From a virus, in IMG/VR virus record IMGVR_UViG_3300028569_000028, positions 1-64,000 of that record: a DNA stretch of 64,000 nucleotides. One strand, given 5' to 3'. The notes beneath the pieces are model-generated. The model saw only the letters and a program-made list of their open reading frames with translations. It ran no database searches and had not been told where the DNA came from. Each line of letters opens with the position of its first letter. Position 1 is the first letter of the stretch. Below are positions 5,797-13,061 of the stretch, piece by piece. The position numbers and the translations under genes are program-made.

Positions 5797-6954
5797 ATGA
5801 ATATTACACAACTTAAAACCAGCATTCCGTTTCTTATTCAATCTGGACTTGTGCCAAACATTATCGGCAAACATGGTATTGGTAAATCTTCAGTGATTGC
5901 TCAATTTGCCAAAGATAATGGCTATTCTTTCCATCCTTTCTTTCTGGGCCAAATGTCCGACACAGGCGATTTATTGGGACTTCCAGAGTTTGACCGAGAT
6001 GCTAATGGTAAAGCTATTTCAACTAATTTTATTCATCCAGCTAAGCTTCCAAAAAAGCCACGTTCGATTCTATTCTTTGATGAGCTTAATCGTGCATCAA
6101 AAGACTTGCTTCAGGCTATCTTCCAGCTTGCTCTTGAGGGTACTATTCACGACTATACTCTTCCACCAGATTCAGCGATTATCATGGCAATGAATCCAGC
6201 AACAGACGATTATTCTGTACTTGATTTTGCCGACAAAGCTTTTGCGGATCGTTTCGTTCACATTAACCTTGACCCGACTCACGAAGAGTTTCATGCTTAT
6301 ATGACTTCTCGTTATGGCACAAGTGATGTAAGTTCGTTTCTACGTCAGCAAACAAAACTTCTTGAGGAGACTGATCTTGCTCCTGTGACTCTTGAGTTTG
6401 TTAAGCCTTCAAGACGTTCATGGGATAGACTTCAAAAGCTTCAAAACACTGGAATGCCTGAGAATCTATTTAGAGAAGCTGGCATGGGTATTGTTGGAAC
6501 GGCTGCAATGATTGCTTATAGCTCTTGGAAGGAAACTCAGATAAAGATTATTGAAGGTGCTGAGATTTTAGATAATTATGCAGCGGTGAGAGAAAGATAC
6601 CTTGGCTATTTCAAGGATGTTGAATCTCCAAGAAATGACATTGTGTCTACCGTTTGTTCCAACTTTTCAGAGGAACTCACAAAGCGTCTTAAGAGCGGTA
6701 ATCTAAATCTTTCTGAAGGTAAAAATGCCGCAGCTTTCTTGCTTGACTCTCCAATTGAGAACTGCTATTCAACTCTTCTTCCTTTTAGACTTATGGAAGA
6801 ATTTACTAATGACTCAGTAATTATTGATTGCTTGCTTGAGAATAAAGAACTTGTAAATAGAGTAAAAGAAGCTAAGAAAGCAAAAGAAGCTTATTTAAAA
6901 GCAAAAGAGAAGCGAGACAACAAAAATAAACTTGATGAAGAAATACCATTTTAA
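5797..6954 (+). CDS. MoxR-family AAA+ ATPase, 385 aa
   Basis: Walker A GKHGIGKS (residues 24-31), Walker B ILFFDEL (91-97), sensor MAMNP and a downstream AAA+ lid identify a MoxR-type ATPase. The segment after Walker A (QMSDTGDLLGLPEF) is typical. MoxR proteins remodel or activate a partner carrying a VWA domain; the partner is very likely the VWA-metallopeptidase encoded at 7780. The C-terminal 50 residues are Lys/Glu-rich (KAKEKRDNKNKLDEEIPF). SD: GGAGG. In phages such pairs are widespread, but substrates are unknown. Confidence 0.85.
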   Translation: MNITQLKTSIPFLIQSGLVPNIIGKHGIGKSSVIAQFAKDNGYSFHPFFLGQMSDTGDLLGLPEFDRDANGKAISTNFIHPAKLPKKPRSILFFDELNRASKDLLQAIFQLALEGTIHDYTLPPDSAIIMAMNPATDDYSVLDFADKAFADRFVHINLDPTHEEFHAYMTSRYGTSDVSSFLRQQTKLLEETDLAPVTLEFVKPSRRSWDRLQKLQNTGMPENLFREAGMGIVGTAAMIAYSSWKETQIKIIEGAEILDNYAAVRERYLGYFKDVESPRNDIVSTVCSNFSEELTKRLKSGNLNLSEGKNAAAFLLDSPIENCYSTLLPFRLMEEFTNDSVIIDCLLENKELVNRVKEAKKAKEAYLKAKEKRDNKNKLDEEIPF

Positions 6955-6957
6955 ATC

Positions 6958-6987
6958 TTGACGCAAGAACTCTCCTTCTAGTATCAT
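6958..6987 (+). promoter_or_regulatory. sigma-70 promoter ahead of a short hairpin
   Basis: TTGACG (6958-6963), an 18-base spacer and TATCAT (6982-6987); TAGTAT with a 15-base spacer overlaps it. Start would be near 6994, only a few bases before the terminator at 6998, so most transcripts would be about 40 bases long unless the terminator is read through. Confidence 0.6.
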
Positions 6988-6997
6988 TGCGTTGTGT

Positions 6998-7033
6998 GAA
7001 GAGGCGGATTCCCCACCGCCTCTTCTTTTTTTT
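6998..7033 (+). terminator. rho-independent terminator
   Basis: A perfect 10-bp GC-rich stem, GAAGAGGCGG (6998-7007)/CCGCCTCTTC (7016-7025), is followed by eight T. It ends the MoxR transcript and also sits directly downstream of the 6958 promoter, acting as an attenuator for the next gene. Confidence 0.9.
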
Positions 7034-7044
7034 AGGAGAATAGT

Positions 7045-7770
7045 ATGATTTCAAAACTTACCCCAGAACAAGAATCTAAAATTCCTGAATATTTAAACTA
7101 TTGGCTTAGTGTTGGTTTAAGAACTGAAACAATTGATAGGGAAAGAGCTAAAGAATCTATAGATTTTCTTTATACTAAGATTTTAAAGATAGATAAGCCG
7201 AAACAATATCTTTTTTTAGACTCTCCAATGGCTTGTCAGATCTTTTTAAATAGTTCTAACCAGCTTGAGAACCAGCTTAGGAACCAGCTTGGGAACCAGC
7301 TTTGGAACCAGCTTAGGAACCGGCTTTGGAACCAGCTTGAGAACCAGCTTGAGAACCAGCTTAGGAACCAGCTTAGGAACCAGCTTTGGAACCAGCTTAG
7401 GGACCCGCTTAGGGACCAGCTTGAGAACCAGCTTGGGGACCAAAAAATGCAATTTACTTATGAATCCAAAACAAATTGGATGCAGTATTATTATTGGCAC
7501 TATTCGTTTATTTTAAACGAGCTATTTCCTGAAAAAAAGAAAGATTTTAGTTTATTTTTGGAATACTTGGAACACTCTAAGCACTACCATCACACTTATC
7601 TTTCTCCAGACATAGCGGTATTCTCTGACTTTCCTAAAACTATATCAGTAAACTCAGAAGGAAAGCTTGACAATGCGCAAGGAAAAGCTTTAGAATATAG
7701 AGATGGGTATGGCTTTTATGCTTCAAATGGTATTACAGTTAGATCATCATTAGAATTAGAGCTTTTATAA
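7045..7770 (+). CDS. NQLx-repeat protein with DUF6745-like C-terminus, 241 aa
   Basis: Residues about 72-130 are some 15 tandem four-residue units of the form (N/D)QL(E/R/G/W), encoded by 12-base DNA repeats (7260-7440). The C-terminal part (VFSDFPKTISVNSEGKLDNA followed by ALEYRDGYGFYASNGI) resembles DUF6745 proteins, which also carry such short-period repeats. The extreme C-terminus SSLELELL matches the tail of the SH3-like paralog family. Located between the MoxR and VWA genes, it may be a partner of that system; no enzymatic function is known. SD: TTAGGAG. Confidence 0.65.
   Translation: MISKLTPEQESKIPEYLNYWLSVGLRTETIDRERAKESIDFLYTKILKIDKPKQYLFLDSPMACQIFLNSSNQLENQLRNQLGNQLWNQLRNRLWNQLENQLENQLRNQLRNQLWNQLRDPLRDQLENQLGDQKMQFTYESKTNWMQYYYWHYSFILNELFPEKKKDFSLFLEYLEHSKHYHHTYLSPDIAVFSDFPKTISVNSEGKLDNAQGKALEYRDGYGFYASNGITVRSSLELELL
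7260..7440 (+). repeat. 12-base tandem coding repeats
   Basis: About 15 imperfect copies of AACCAGCTTNGG/NAG encode the NQLx array. Variation is mostly confined to the fourth codon (GAG, AGG, GGG, TGG) plus single changes, for example CGG for CAG and GACCCG for GACCAG. This is a pattern expected from slippage or recombination, and the copy number is probably unstable. Confidence 0.85.
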
Positions 7771-7779
7771 GGGGTACTT

Positions 7780-8982
7780 ATGAATAAACTTCAGCAATCA
7801 ATTATTTCTCTAATCTTCTCAGAACCTTTCTACGGACATTTGATTTCAAAGATGCGAATAACTAAAACTGATAAAATTCCTACAGCTGGAGTTTATATTA
7901 CTGATAAGATTAACCTAACTTACAATGAGGAATGGCTTGAAAGCTTAGAGCTTATCGATGTTGTGAAAGTGCTTAAGCATGAGTGTGCGCATATTTTACA
8001 AGAGCATATTACAAGAGCTAAACAGATTGGAGCAACTAGTCAAGAACTTCACAAGCGTTTTAACATTGCCACAGATGCAACTATTAATACCCACGATCTT
8101 ATTCCAACAGTTGAAAAGATTGGTGGAGTTACAATCAAAAGCCTAAATGAAATGCTTAAGGGAATGCTTGATAAAGCTAACGAAAAAGATAAAGGTAAAA
8201 GAAAGTTTAAGCCATTAGAAGAAGGAAAGCTTGCGGAGTATTATTACAACCGACTCAATGAGTTTGCAGAAGAAAATGCTGATATCCTTCCAGAGGGTGG
8301 AGGAATGGGTGAAACTATGGATGATCATTCTACTTGGGAACAATCCGAAGGGAATGAAGAAATGCAGAAAGAAATAGCAAAGCAAGCCATTAATGATGCA
8401 GTTAAAGGTGCTGGCGGTATTGGAAATTTGCCGGGAGATATTGCAGCACTTGTAAGTGATATGAATAAAAGCCAAGTTAACTGGAAACAACAGCTTAGAC
8501 AGATGTTCGTAAGTGCGCAAAAGAGTATAAAAGAATCAACAAGAAAAAGACGTAATAGACGTTATGGAATTCTCCAGCCGGGGTCAAAAAGAAAGCCTAA
8601 ATTTAAAGTTACCGTTGCAGTAGATACCTCAGGATCAATGAGTGGAGAACCTTTAAAACATGCGTGGGCTGAACTTTCCGCAATTCACAGCTCATTTACT
8701 GACATAGAGCTGATAGTAATAGAAGCCGACTGTGTTGTGCAGAATGTTTACGAATTTAATCCTAAACAAGTACCTGAATTTAAAGGAACTGGCGGCACAA
8801 GTTATTCTCCGGCAATACAAAAGGCAGCTGAACTTAAAACGGAACTACTGGTATTCATTGGAGACATGGACGCAGCGGATAAGCCAAATAAACCCAAGTT
8901 CCCTGTTGTTTGGTGCGTAACTGGAAATTCAAATCCTCCTGCCGACTTTGGAAAAGTTGTAAGAATAGAGGTAGGTAAATAA
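7780..8982 (+). CDS. VWA domain/metallopeptidase-like protein (DUF2201 type), 400 aa
   Basis: An N-terminal zinc-peptidase-like domain carries HECAH (residues 67-71) and downstream FNIATDATIN. A C-terminal VWA-like domain carries the MIDAS motif DTSGS (282-286) and a later TGGTSY loop. This is the DUF2201 architecture that pairs with MoxR ATPases. It probably binds a metal and a target under control of the ATPase at 5797. SD: AAGGGG, eight bases before ATG. An endonuclease gene follows immediately (TAATG), with a remnant-like copy of this gene's C-terminus beyond it (9560-9637). Confidence 0.85.
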   Translation: MNKLQQSIISLIFSEPFYGHLISKMRITKTDKIPTAGVYITDKINLTYNEEWLESLELIDVVKVLKHECAHILQEHITRAKQIGATSQELHKRFNIATDATINTHDLIPTVEKIGGVTIKSLNEMLKGMLDKANEKDKGKRKFKPLEEGKLAEYYYNRLNEFAEENADILPEGGGMGETMDDHSTWEQSEGNEEMQKEIAKQAINDAVKGAGGIGNLPGDIAALVSDMNKSQVNWKQQLRQMFVSAQKSIKESTRKRRNRRYGILQPGSKRKPKFKVTVAVDTSGSMSGEPLKHAWAELSAIHSSFTDIELIVIEADCVVQNVYEFNPKQVPEFKGTGGTSYSPAIQKAAELKTELLVFIGDMDAADKPNKPKFPVVWCVTGNSNPPADFGKVVRIEVGK

Positions 8983-9560
8983 TGGAAGAGTGGAAGGAAT
9001 TTAGAAAAGGATACTCAATATCTAATCACGGAAGAGTTAGAAATGACGAGACTATGAAAATTAGAAAATTAAGTATAAGAAGAAGCTACTTATCTATTTA
9101 CATTGTGGATAAAAACTACGTAGTTCATAGGCTAGTAGCAAGTTATTTTTTAGAAAAAAGTAACTCAGATTTTAATGTGGTAAATCACTTAGATAGTAAT
9201 AGGTTAAACAATCACTATACAAATTTAGAATGGACCGATGTTAAAGGTAATACAAAGCATTGTTATGATAAAAAACGACACACTTCAATATGGTCAGAAG
9301 AGTTTAAAAGGAAAAGAGCAAAACCAAATGTACCTGCCAAAGCTCGCAAGCGTTATTTACCAATAGGAGTTAAAAAAATAAAGCAAAAAACTAAAGATAA
9401 GTACGTGGCTCAGATAGGAAATAATGAAAAGGGGCTAGTTTACCTAGGTATATATGATACTATAGAAGAAGCTTATAAAAAAATAAAAGACTGGTACTTT
9501 AATACTTATGGAGTATATCCTATGGAAAATTTCACCTACAATCTTAAGGACTCGGTTTAA
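8982..9560 (+). CDS. HNH homing endonuclease (NUMOD4/HNH_3/AP2-like), 192 aa
   Basis: The N-terminal WKEFRKGYSISNHGRVRN is a NUMOD4-type motif. The HNH core is VHRLVASYF...VVNHLDSNRLNNHYTNLEW. The C-terminus (KYVAQIGNNEKGLVYLGIYD) resembles AP2-type DNA-binding repeats. Such genes are mobile, cut intron-less alleles and are copied into the break. It overlaps the VWA stop codon by one base and is followed by a fragment similar to the VWA C-terminus, consistent with insertion near the 3' end of that gene. Confidence 0.85.
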   Translation: MEEWKEFRKGYSISNHGRVRNDETMKIRKLSIRRSYLSIYIVDKNYVVHRLVASYFLEKSNSDFNVVNHLDSNRLNNHYTNLEWTDVKGNTKHCYDKKRHTSIWSEEFKRKRAKPNVPAKARKRYLPIGVKKIKQKTKDKYVAQIGNNEKGLVYLGIYDTIEEAYKKIKDWYFNTYGVYPMENFTYNLKDSV

Positions 9561-9637
9561 TGTTCAAAGTTGGCGTTAGAAACTCCCCTCCTCCAGCTAC
9601 TTTTGGTAGAGTTATTTACTTGGAGAATTGTAAATGA
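9560..9637 (+). pseudogene. displaced C-terminal remnant of the VWA gene
   Basis: The 25-codon frame reads ...RNSPPPATFGRVIYLENCK. The intact VWA protein ends ...GNSNPPADFGKVVRIEVGK. Shared positions are NS, PPA, FG, V, E and final K, and the DNA is similar over about 70 bases. It has TAATG coupling to the endonuclease gene, so it could still be translated as a short peptide. Best explained as the original 3' end left behind after the HNH gene inserted with its own version of the flank. Confidence 0.6.
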
Positions 9638-9765
9638 TAGAAAAAACTAAAGAAGTAGCTTCCAAAACTATATTTGTTTTGCTTATACTTAACATAATTG
9701 TCTTGCTAATTGCCAAGGGTTTTAGCTTGACAGTTATAGAAAATGTTAAAAGTAAGTTGAAATAA
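9634..9765 (+). CDS. small membrane protein, 43 aa
   Basis: Coupled start (ATGA). Contains one long membrane span (IFVLLILNIIVLLIA) flanked by Lys, and is likely N-in or C-in anchored in the inner membrane. Unrecognised. The stop overlaps the promoter of the lipoprotein gene. Confidence 0.5.
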   Translation: MIEKTKEVASKTIFVLLILNIIVLLIAKGFSLTVIENVKSKLK

Positions 9766-9785
9766 TTTTGAAACAGTGCTAAAAT
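9757..9785 (+). promoter_or_regulatory. sigma-70 promoter
   Basis: TTGAAA (9757-9762), a 17-base spacer and TAAAAT (9780-9785). It gives the collagen-like lipoprotein gene an independent transcript with a leader of about 50 bases. Confidence 0.7.
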
Positions 9786-9844
9786 TTAAACAAGTTTAAG
9801 ATGTTAAAACATTAAGAACTTATTACCAAAAAGGGAGAATTATT

Positions 9845-10579
9845 ATGCGGTACTTGTTAATTACTTTACTGTTAGTTTCATGCGGCAAAGATGGAAAGAA
9901 TGGGAGAAGTGGAGTTGACGGTAAGGATGGATTGAATGGACACTCTCTTACTTCTCAGATCAACATTGCATCTGTTTTGGAATGCTCTACTGGTGGACAA
10001 AGACTTGATATTTATTTAGATATGAATGATAATTTCTCTACGGATGAATATGACTTATATCTTAATAGTTTAGTTGCTTGTAATGGTATAAATGGAATTG
10101 ACGGAGAAGATGGTAATGATGGTTTTGATGGTAGAGATGGAGCTATTGGACTTCAAGGAGAACGAGGAGAGCAAGGACCGCCCGGATTAGAAGGTAAGGT
10201 TGGACCTCAAGGTTTAGATGGAATGCAAGGTCCACAAGGAATCCATGGCATTCAAGGTGCTGTAGGAGAACGTGGAGAAGTTGGTCCAAGGGGATTGCAA
10301 GGGAATGAAGGTGCTAATGGTGCTAATGGATTAGATGGTAAAGATGGTAGTAGTGGGGCAGTTATATCATCATATGTGTCCTCAAATTGTACGCCAATTT
10401 CAGGTACAAGTCTCTTCGTAAAGCCTAACTCAAGTAACTCCGCTGTGTACTCAACAGGCACTTGTTCGGGTTCTAGTAAGTTATATGAAATTGAAAATGG
10501 TACTTCTCTTTTCTTGGATTCTAACATACTAGCTATTAAACTAACTACAGGTGGAATTAGAGTTATTAAGTTCAATTAA
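9845..10579 (+). CDS. collagen-like lipoprotein, 244 aa
   Basis: The signal peptide ends in the lipobox LLVSC (Cys 14 would be lipidated). Gly-X-Y triplets run in two blocks, about residues 15-31 and 80-175 (GERGEQGPPGLEGKVGPQGL). Between them lies a segment ECSTGGQRLDIYLDMNDNFS...VACNG that resembles the DUF7151 calcium-binding-like motif of bacterial lipoproteins. The C-terminal 65 residues are a small beta domain with two Cys. It is most likely displayed on the envelope of infected cells or prophage hosts and may block superinfection or mediate adhesion. SD: AAGGGAG. Confidence 0.8.
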   Translation: MRYLLITLLLVSCGKDGKNGRSGVDGKDGLNGHSLTSQINIASVLECSTGGQRLDIYLDMNDNFSTDEYDLYLNSLVACNGINGIDGEDGNDGFDGRDGAIGLQGERGEQGPPGLEGKVGPQGLDGMQGPQGIHGIQGAVGERGEVGPRGLQGNEGANGANGLDGKDGSSGAVISSYVSSNCTPISGTSLFVKPNSSNSAVYSTGTCSGSSKLYEIENGTSLFLDSNILAIKLTTGGIRVIKFN

Positions 10580-10831
10580 TATGAGCAAACCTGTGAACTG
10601 TTGGCAGGGATTCGAATGACTCAGAGTAGGCTTGGATTGGAACCTTCGATTAGGTATCAAGTACGGCTGACGAGACAGTGTAGCGGGGCGGGAGTTTGTT
10701 AGTTTGATAACCGCAGCGAACAACCTTAAACTATCGTTACCGTGTCACATACGGATTGAACTTGAATGTGCTAGACGCTATAGGGTTTGGAGTTGTGAGG
10801 TGGCGGCTCGCTTTTTTTAGGAGAACTAAGC
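10580..10831 (+). ncRNA. 250-base gap, possible structured RNA
   Basis: No reading frame here is convincing. The stretch is richer in G and C than its neighbours, with small hairpins such as CCGT/ACGG around 10740-10754. Possible long-range pairings are CCGC (10711-10714) with GCGG (10803-10806) and ACAAC (10720-10724) with GTTGT (10792-10796). It ends in GCTCGCTTTTTTT (10806-10818), which looks like the tail of a weak terminator. It may be an untranslated RNA or the remains of a deleted gene. Confidence 0.35.
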
Positions 10832-11008
10832 ATGAGAATTGCTTTAAAATATGTAAAGAAAAATGAACATGGTATAATCCCTTATTACTACGACGATGAT
10901 TCTCTTAAAGGGGTTAGCATCATGGGGGTAAGACGGGGGTATATTTTTCTACTTAAATACTTTAGTGAGGAAGCTAAGCAGTTTCTTTTAATTAAGTTTA
11001 AACGATAG
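10832..11008 (+). CDS. hypothetical protein, 58 aa
   Basis: ATG 10832 follows AGGAG. The product is basic and aromatic (IIPYYYDDDSLKGVSIMGVRRGYIF) with a hydrophobic C-terminal half. No family is recognised. It follows the 250-base non-coding gap and may depend on it for expression. Confidence 0.55.
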   Translation: MRIALKYVKKNEHGIIPYYYDDDSLKGVSIMGVRRGYIFLLKYFSEEAKQFLLIKFKR

Positions 11009-11016
11009 GAAGTAAT

Positions 11017-11109
11017 ATGAACCTCAAAGAAATCAAAGACGCAGCTAGACAGGCTTTCCGAGATCAGCAATTACAAGATACTGAAAGTGGAGTGCCGGAC
11101 AAGTATTAA
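11017..11109 (+). CDS. hypothetical peptide, 30 aa
   Basis: AGGAAG precedes ATG 11017. A hydrophilic helical peptide (MNLKEIKDAARQAFRDQQ). Real existence is supported only by the ribosome site and tight spacing (8 and 16 bases to its neighbours). Confidence 0.4.
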   Translation: MNLKEIKDAARQAFRDQQLQDTESGVPDKY

Positions 11110-11125
11110 AAGAGATAGGTGAAGA

Positions 11126-11371
11126 ATGAACATCAACGGAACATGCCCTCACTGTAACGCAAGCTTAGACGGTGACTTAGTTATCAACTATCCACTTAGC
11201 CAAGGCAAATCAAGGGAAGAAGCTTTAGCTTATGCAGCAAGTTATACTGGCTGGGAAGAGCATGGGGAAGATAATCGATGGGGTAGAGCAGTTGCTTTGT
11301 ATTGCATGGACAGGGATCGTACAATAGGGTATAGGTGCCCTGATTGTAATGAGACTTGGGAGAGGAAGTAA
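11126..11371 (+). CDS. zinc-ribbon protein, 81 aa
   Basis: Two Cys pairs, CPHC (residues 8-11) and CPDC near the C-terminus, form a probable zinc ribbon around a conserved acidic and aromatic middle (GWEEHGEDNRWGRAVALYCMD). Such small phage proteins are common and unassigned. Its TAA overlaps the next ATG. Confidence 0.65.
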   Translation: MNINGTCPHCNASLDGDLVINYPLSQGKSREEALAYAASYTGWEEHGEDNRWGRAVALYCMDRDRTIGYRCPDCNETWERK

Positions 11372-11859
11372 TGCCACGACATCATTGGGGAGATGAAGAT
11401 TTTGATTGGGACTCGCTATATAAAGCAGAGCGTGAGCTTAACCATATAATGAAAAGGTATGGTAGAATTGGCGTACACTCAAAAGAGAAGTACGGCACTC
11501 TTCGATTTTCCATTTACTTCTGCAATGGCACTCTCCATTCATTCACTCATCCCGGCTACGTATATTCTCAGTATCCAAAATGGCTTTGGTCATTCGATGT
11601 AATTAATAAGCCACTCAAGTATATTTATCCAATCATTAACTTCTGGCAGAAGCTTGTGTTCCAATATGCTTTCACTACAGTATGTGCTAAGTATCCGCAT
11701 ATACGCAAAGAAATTATTAGTGACGCTCCAAAAGAATTACTTCCTTGCGAACTTGCTATAGAGTGTGCTAAAATGTGGAGTAACAGTTGTAGTTTTTGTA
11801 AAAAAATGTCTACAACCGATCATTACAAGTGTCCTCATTGTGGAGAATTGAAAAGATAA
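11371..11859 (+). CDS. conserved phage protein with zinc-binding C-terminus, 162 aa
   Basis: Start at ATG 11371 (TAATG, SD GAGAGGAAG). The N-terminal part contains IGVHSKEKYGTLRFSIYF, a signature I associate with small phage proteins of unknown function. The C-terminus has two CxxC pairs (CSFC ... CPHC), probably a zinc knuckle. It is paired with the preceding zinc-ribbon gene. Confidence 0.6.
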   Translation: MPRHHWGDEDFDWDSLYKAERELNHIMKRYGRIGVHSKEKYGTLRFSIYFCNGTLHSFTHPGYVYSQYPKWLWSFDVINKPLKYIYPIINFWQKLVFQYAFTTVCAKYPHIRKEIISDAPKELLPCELAIECAKMWSNSCSFCKKMSTTDHYKCPHCGELKR

Positions 11860-11986
11860 TGGAGCCGTTTAAGTTGCGACAATTTGTCACGACCTCATTC
11901 TAGATAAACGGTAGGTGCTTGAAATCGGTTCAAGTTAAATGATGGCACAAACCAGCAGCCTTTAAGTCCTTTTATAGGAGGAAGAA
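11860..11986 (+). ncRNA. candidate structured leader RNA
   Basis: An outer stem CCGTTTA (11865-11871)/TAAACGG (11905-11911) encloses an inner hairpin GTTGCGACA (11873-11881)/TGTCACGAC (11885-11893, one mismatch). A second hairpin CTTGAA (11918-11923)/TTCAAG (11929-11934) follows. The element ends about 50 bases before the ribosome site AGGAGG of the next gene. It is not a recognised riboswitch or tRNA. Confidence 0.4.
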
Positions 11987-12166
11987 GTGAAAACTACTAT
12001 ATCAAAGTACGCTAGTTACATCAACGTAAAAGAATGGGACGATTCCTTCCGTCCTCTTAAAACCAAAGAACTTGCTAATGGTATTTACTTAGACTACAAT
12101 AAAGATGGAGAGCTTGTTGGTATTGAAATACTTTCAGAGCTTGTACCAGAGTATTATAAGGAATAA
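11987..12166 (+). CDS. DUF2283-like protein, 59 aa
   Basis: GTG start preceded by AGGAGG. The pattern NGIYLDYNKDGELVGIEIL is the core of DUF2283-type small proteins, found in toxin-antitoxin-like and phage contexts; the function is unknown. The structured leader upstream may control it. Confidence 0.6.
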   Translation: MKTTISKYASYINVKEWDDSFRPLKTKELANGIYLDYNKDGELVGIEILSELVPEYYKE

Positions 12167-12168
12167 GA

Positions 12169-12396
12169 ATGACTAAATACAAAATAGCAGAAGTAGCCGT
12201 TGAAATTAAAGACAATGGCGAGGTACTGTACTGGGTGTATTGTGCTGGCACGTTTCCTGAGCAAGGTGGTAGGGCGTTTACTTACGGTAACTTCGGCACT
12301 CCCAATCTGGAACAATCGCTGGATAAGATGAAGAGTATACTGCTTAAAGACCAAGCTCTTATATTAGAGAAAGTAAAGGGACAAGTGGATGAATGA
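12169..12396 (+). CDS. hypothetical protein, 75 aa
   Basis: ATG 12169 lies two bases after the preceding stop, with AAGGAATAAG upstream. Beta-rich N-terminus (KIAEVAVEIKDNGEVLYWVYC) and helical C-terminus. Unrecognised. It overlaps the next gene by eight bases. Confidence 0.6.
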   Translation: MTKYKIAEVAVEIKDNGEVLYWVYCAGTFPEQGGRAFTYGNFGTPNLEQSLDKMKSILLKDQALILEKVKGQVDE

Positions 12397-12697
12397 GTAT
12401 AAGCCTGATAGATGGATTATATTAAAGATAACTAATGGCGAAAAAGTTATATACAAAGTTATGGGTGGTTGGTATGGTGGCTATTTAGGAGCTGATAGCT
12501 GGCGTATGAATAGCGGCATAACTAAAGTTGAACTTGATGTAGGTACTTACAACTTCCATGGACACAGCGGAAGCGTTTACTTGTGCCACAAGAATAGTTA
12601 CGGTACAACAGTATTTATGAGTTCAGCATTGCCTGATAGCGATAATGTACAAATACTCCCTGATTCTGATTTCACTACATTGCTGGAGAAGCTATGA
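12389..12697 (+). CDS. hypothetical phage protein, 102 aa
   Basis: The pattern RWIILKI...IYKVMGGWYGGYLGADSWRMNSGI occurs in small proteins of large phages with unknown function. A central YNFHGHSGSVYLC segment is Cys/His-containing. Translationally coupled with both neighbours. Confidence 0.65.
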   Translation: MNEYKPDRWIILKITNGEKVIYKVMGGWYGGYLGADSWRMNSGITKVELDVGTYNFHGHSGSVYLCHKNSYGTTVFMSSALPDSDNVQILPDSDFTTLLEKL

Positions 12698-12858
12698 CAG
12701 AAATACTCTACGACCTAATAAATAACGAGCTGCTTCTTTTCACTGGAGCGTTTGAAGTTGATGTAAAAACAAAAACCATGACTTTATACTTGCAAACTAA
12801 TCGTAAACGTATTAAAATAATTAATGCGAGTCAACTCACTCACATAGGATGGTTATGA
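12694..12858 (+). CDS. hypothetical protein, 54 aa
   Basis: ATGA overlap with the gene before it. Small beta-rich protein (LLLFTGAFEVDVKTKTMTLYL). No domain recognised. Its stop overlaps the next start. Confidence 0.5.
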   Translation: MTEILYDLINNELLLFTGAFEVDVKTKTMTLYLQTNRKRIKIINASQLTHIGWL

Positions 12859-13061
12859 AAGTAATTGAACAAGTAAAGCTACAAAAAGATATTAAAGTTC
12901 CTTTTAATGTTTGGCGCATGTTTAGTGAGCAATGTGAGTTTATTAACATTGCTGGAAGTCAAGCCTCACTTGGAGGGGATTTTGGAACAACTGAAGAACT
13001 AAGAGAAGCTGTTAAGTTTTATGTTGAGCAGCTAGGTGGAACTGTTAAGTGGGGTAAGTAG
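12855..13061 (+). CDS. hypothetical protein, 68 aa
   Basis: ATG 12855 is preferred (AGGA five bases upstream, ATGA overlap); ATG 12849 is the alternative. Helical C-terminus (TTEELREAVKFYVEQLGG). Unrecognised. It is directly coupled to the transglycosylase gene. Confidence 0.55.
   Translation: MKVIEQVKLQKDIKVPFNVWRMFSEQCEFINIAGSQASLGGDFGTTEELREAVKFYVEQLGGTVKWGK

Noticed and set aside
7260-7440. CRISPR-like or origin-type iterons
   Set aside because: The repeats are 12 bases without spacers and lie in frame in a long coding sequence, so they are coding repeats.
7246-7500. Leftward frame of 84 codons (repeating VPKL)
   Set aside because: It is the mirror of the NQLx repeat, has no ribosome site and has no relation to neighbouring genes.
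10660-10730. Hammerhead-ribozyme-like CTGACGA
   Set aside because: The required GAAA box and the cleavage-site stem are not present at compatible distances.
11860-11945. tRNA-like sequence (GGTTCAAG resembling a T-loop, ACCA nearby)
   Set aside because: No 5-bp stem closes the T-loop-like segment, the acceptor ends do not pair and no anticodon arm fits; the pairing that does form is a different fold.
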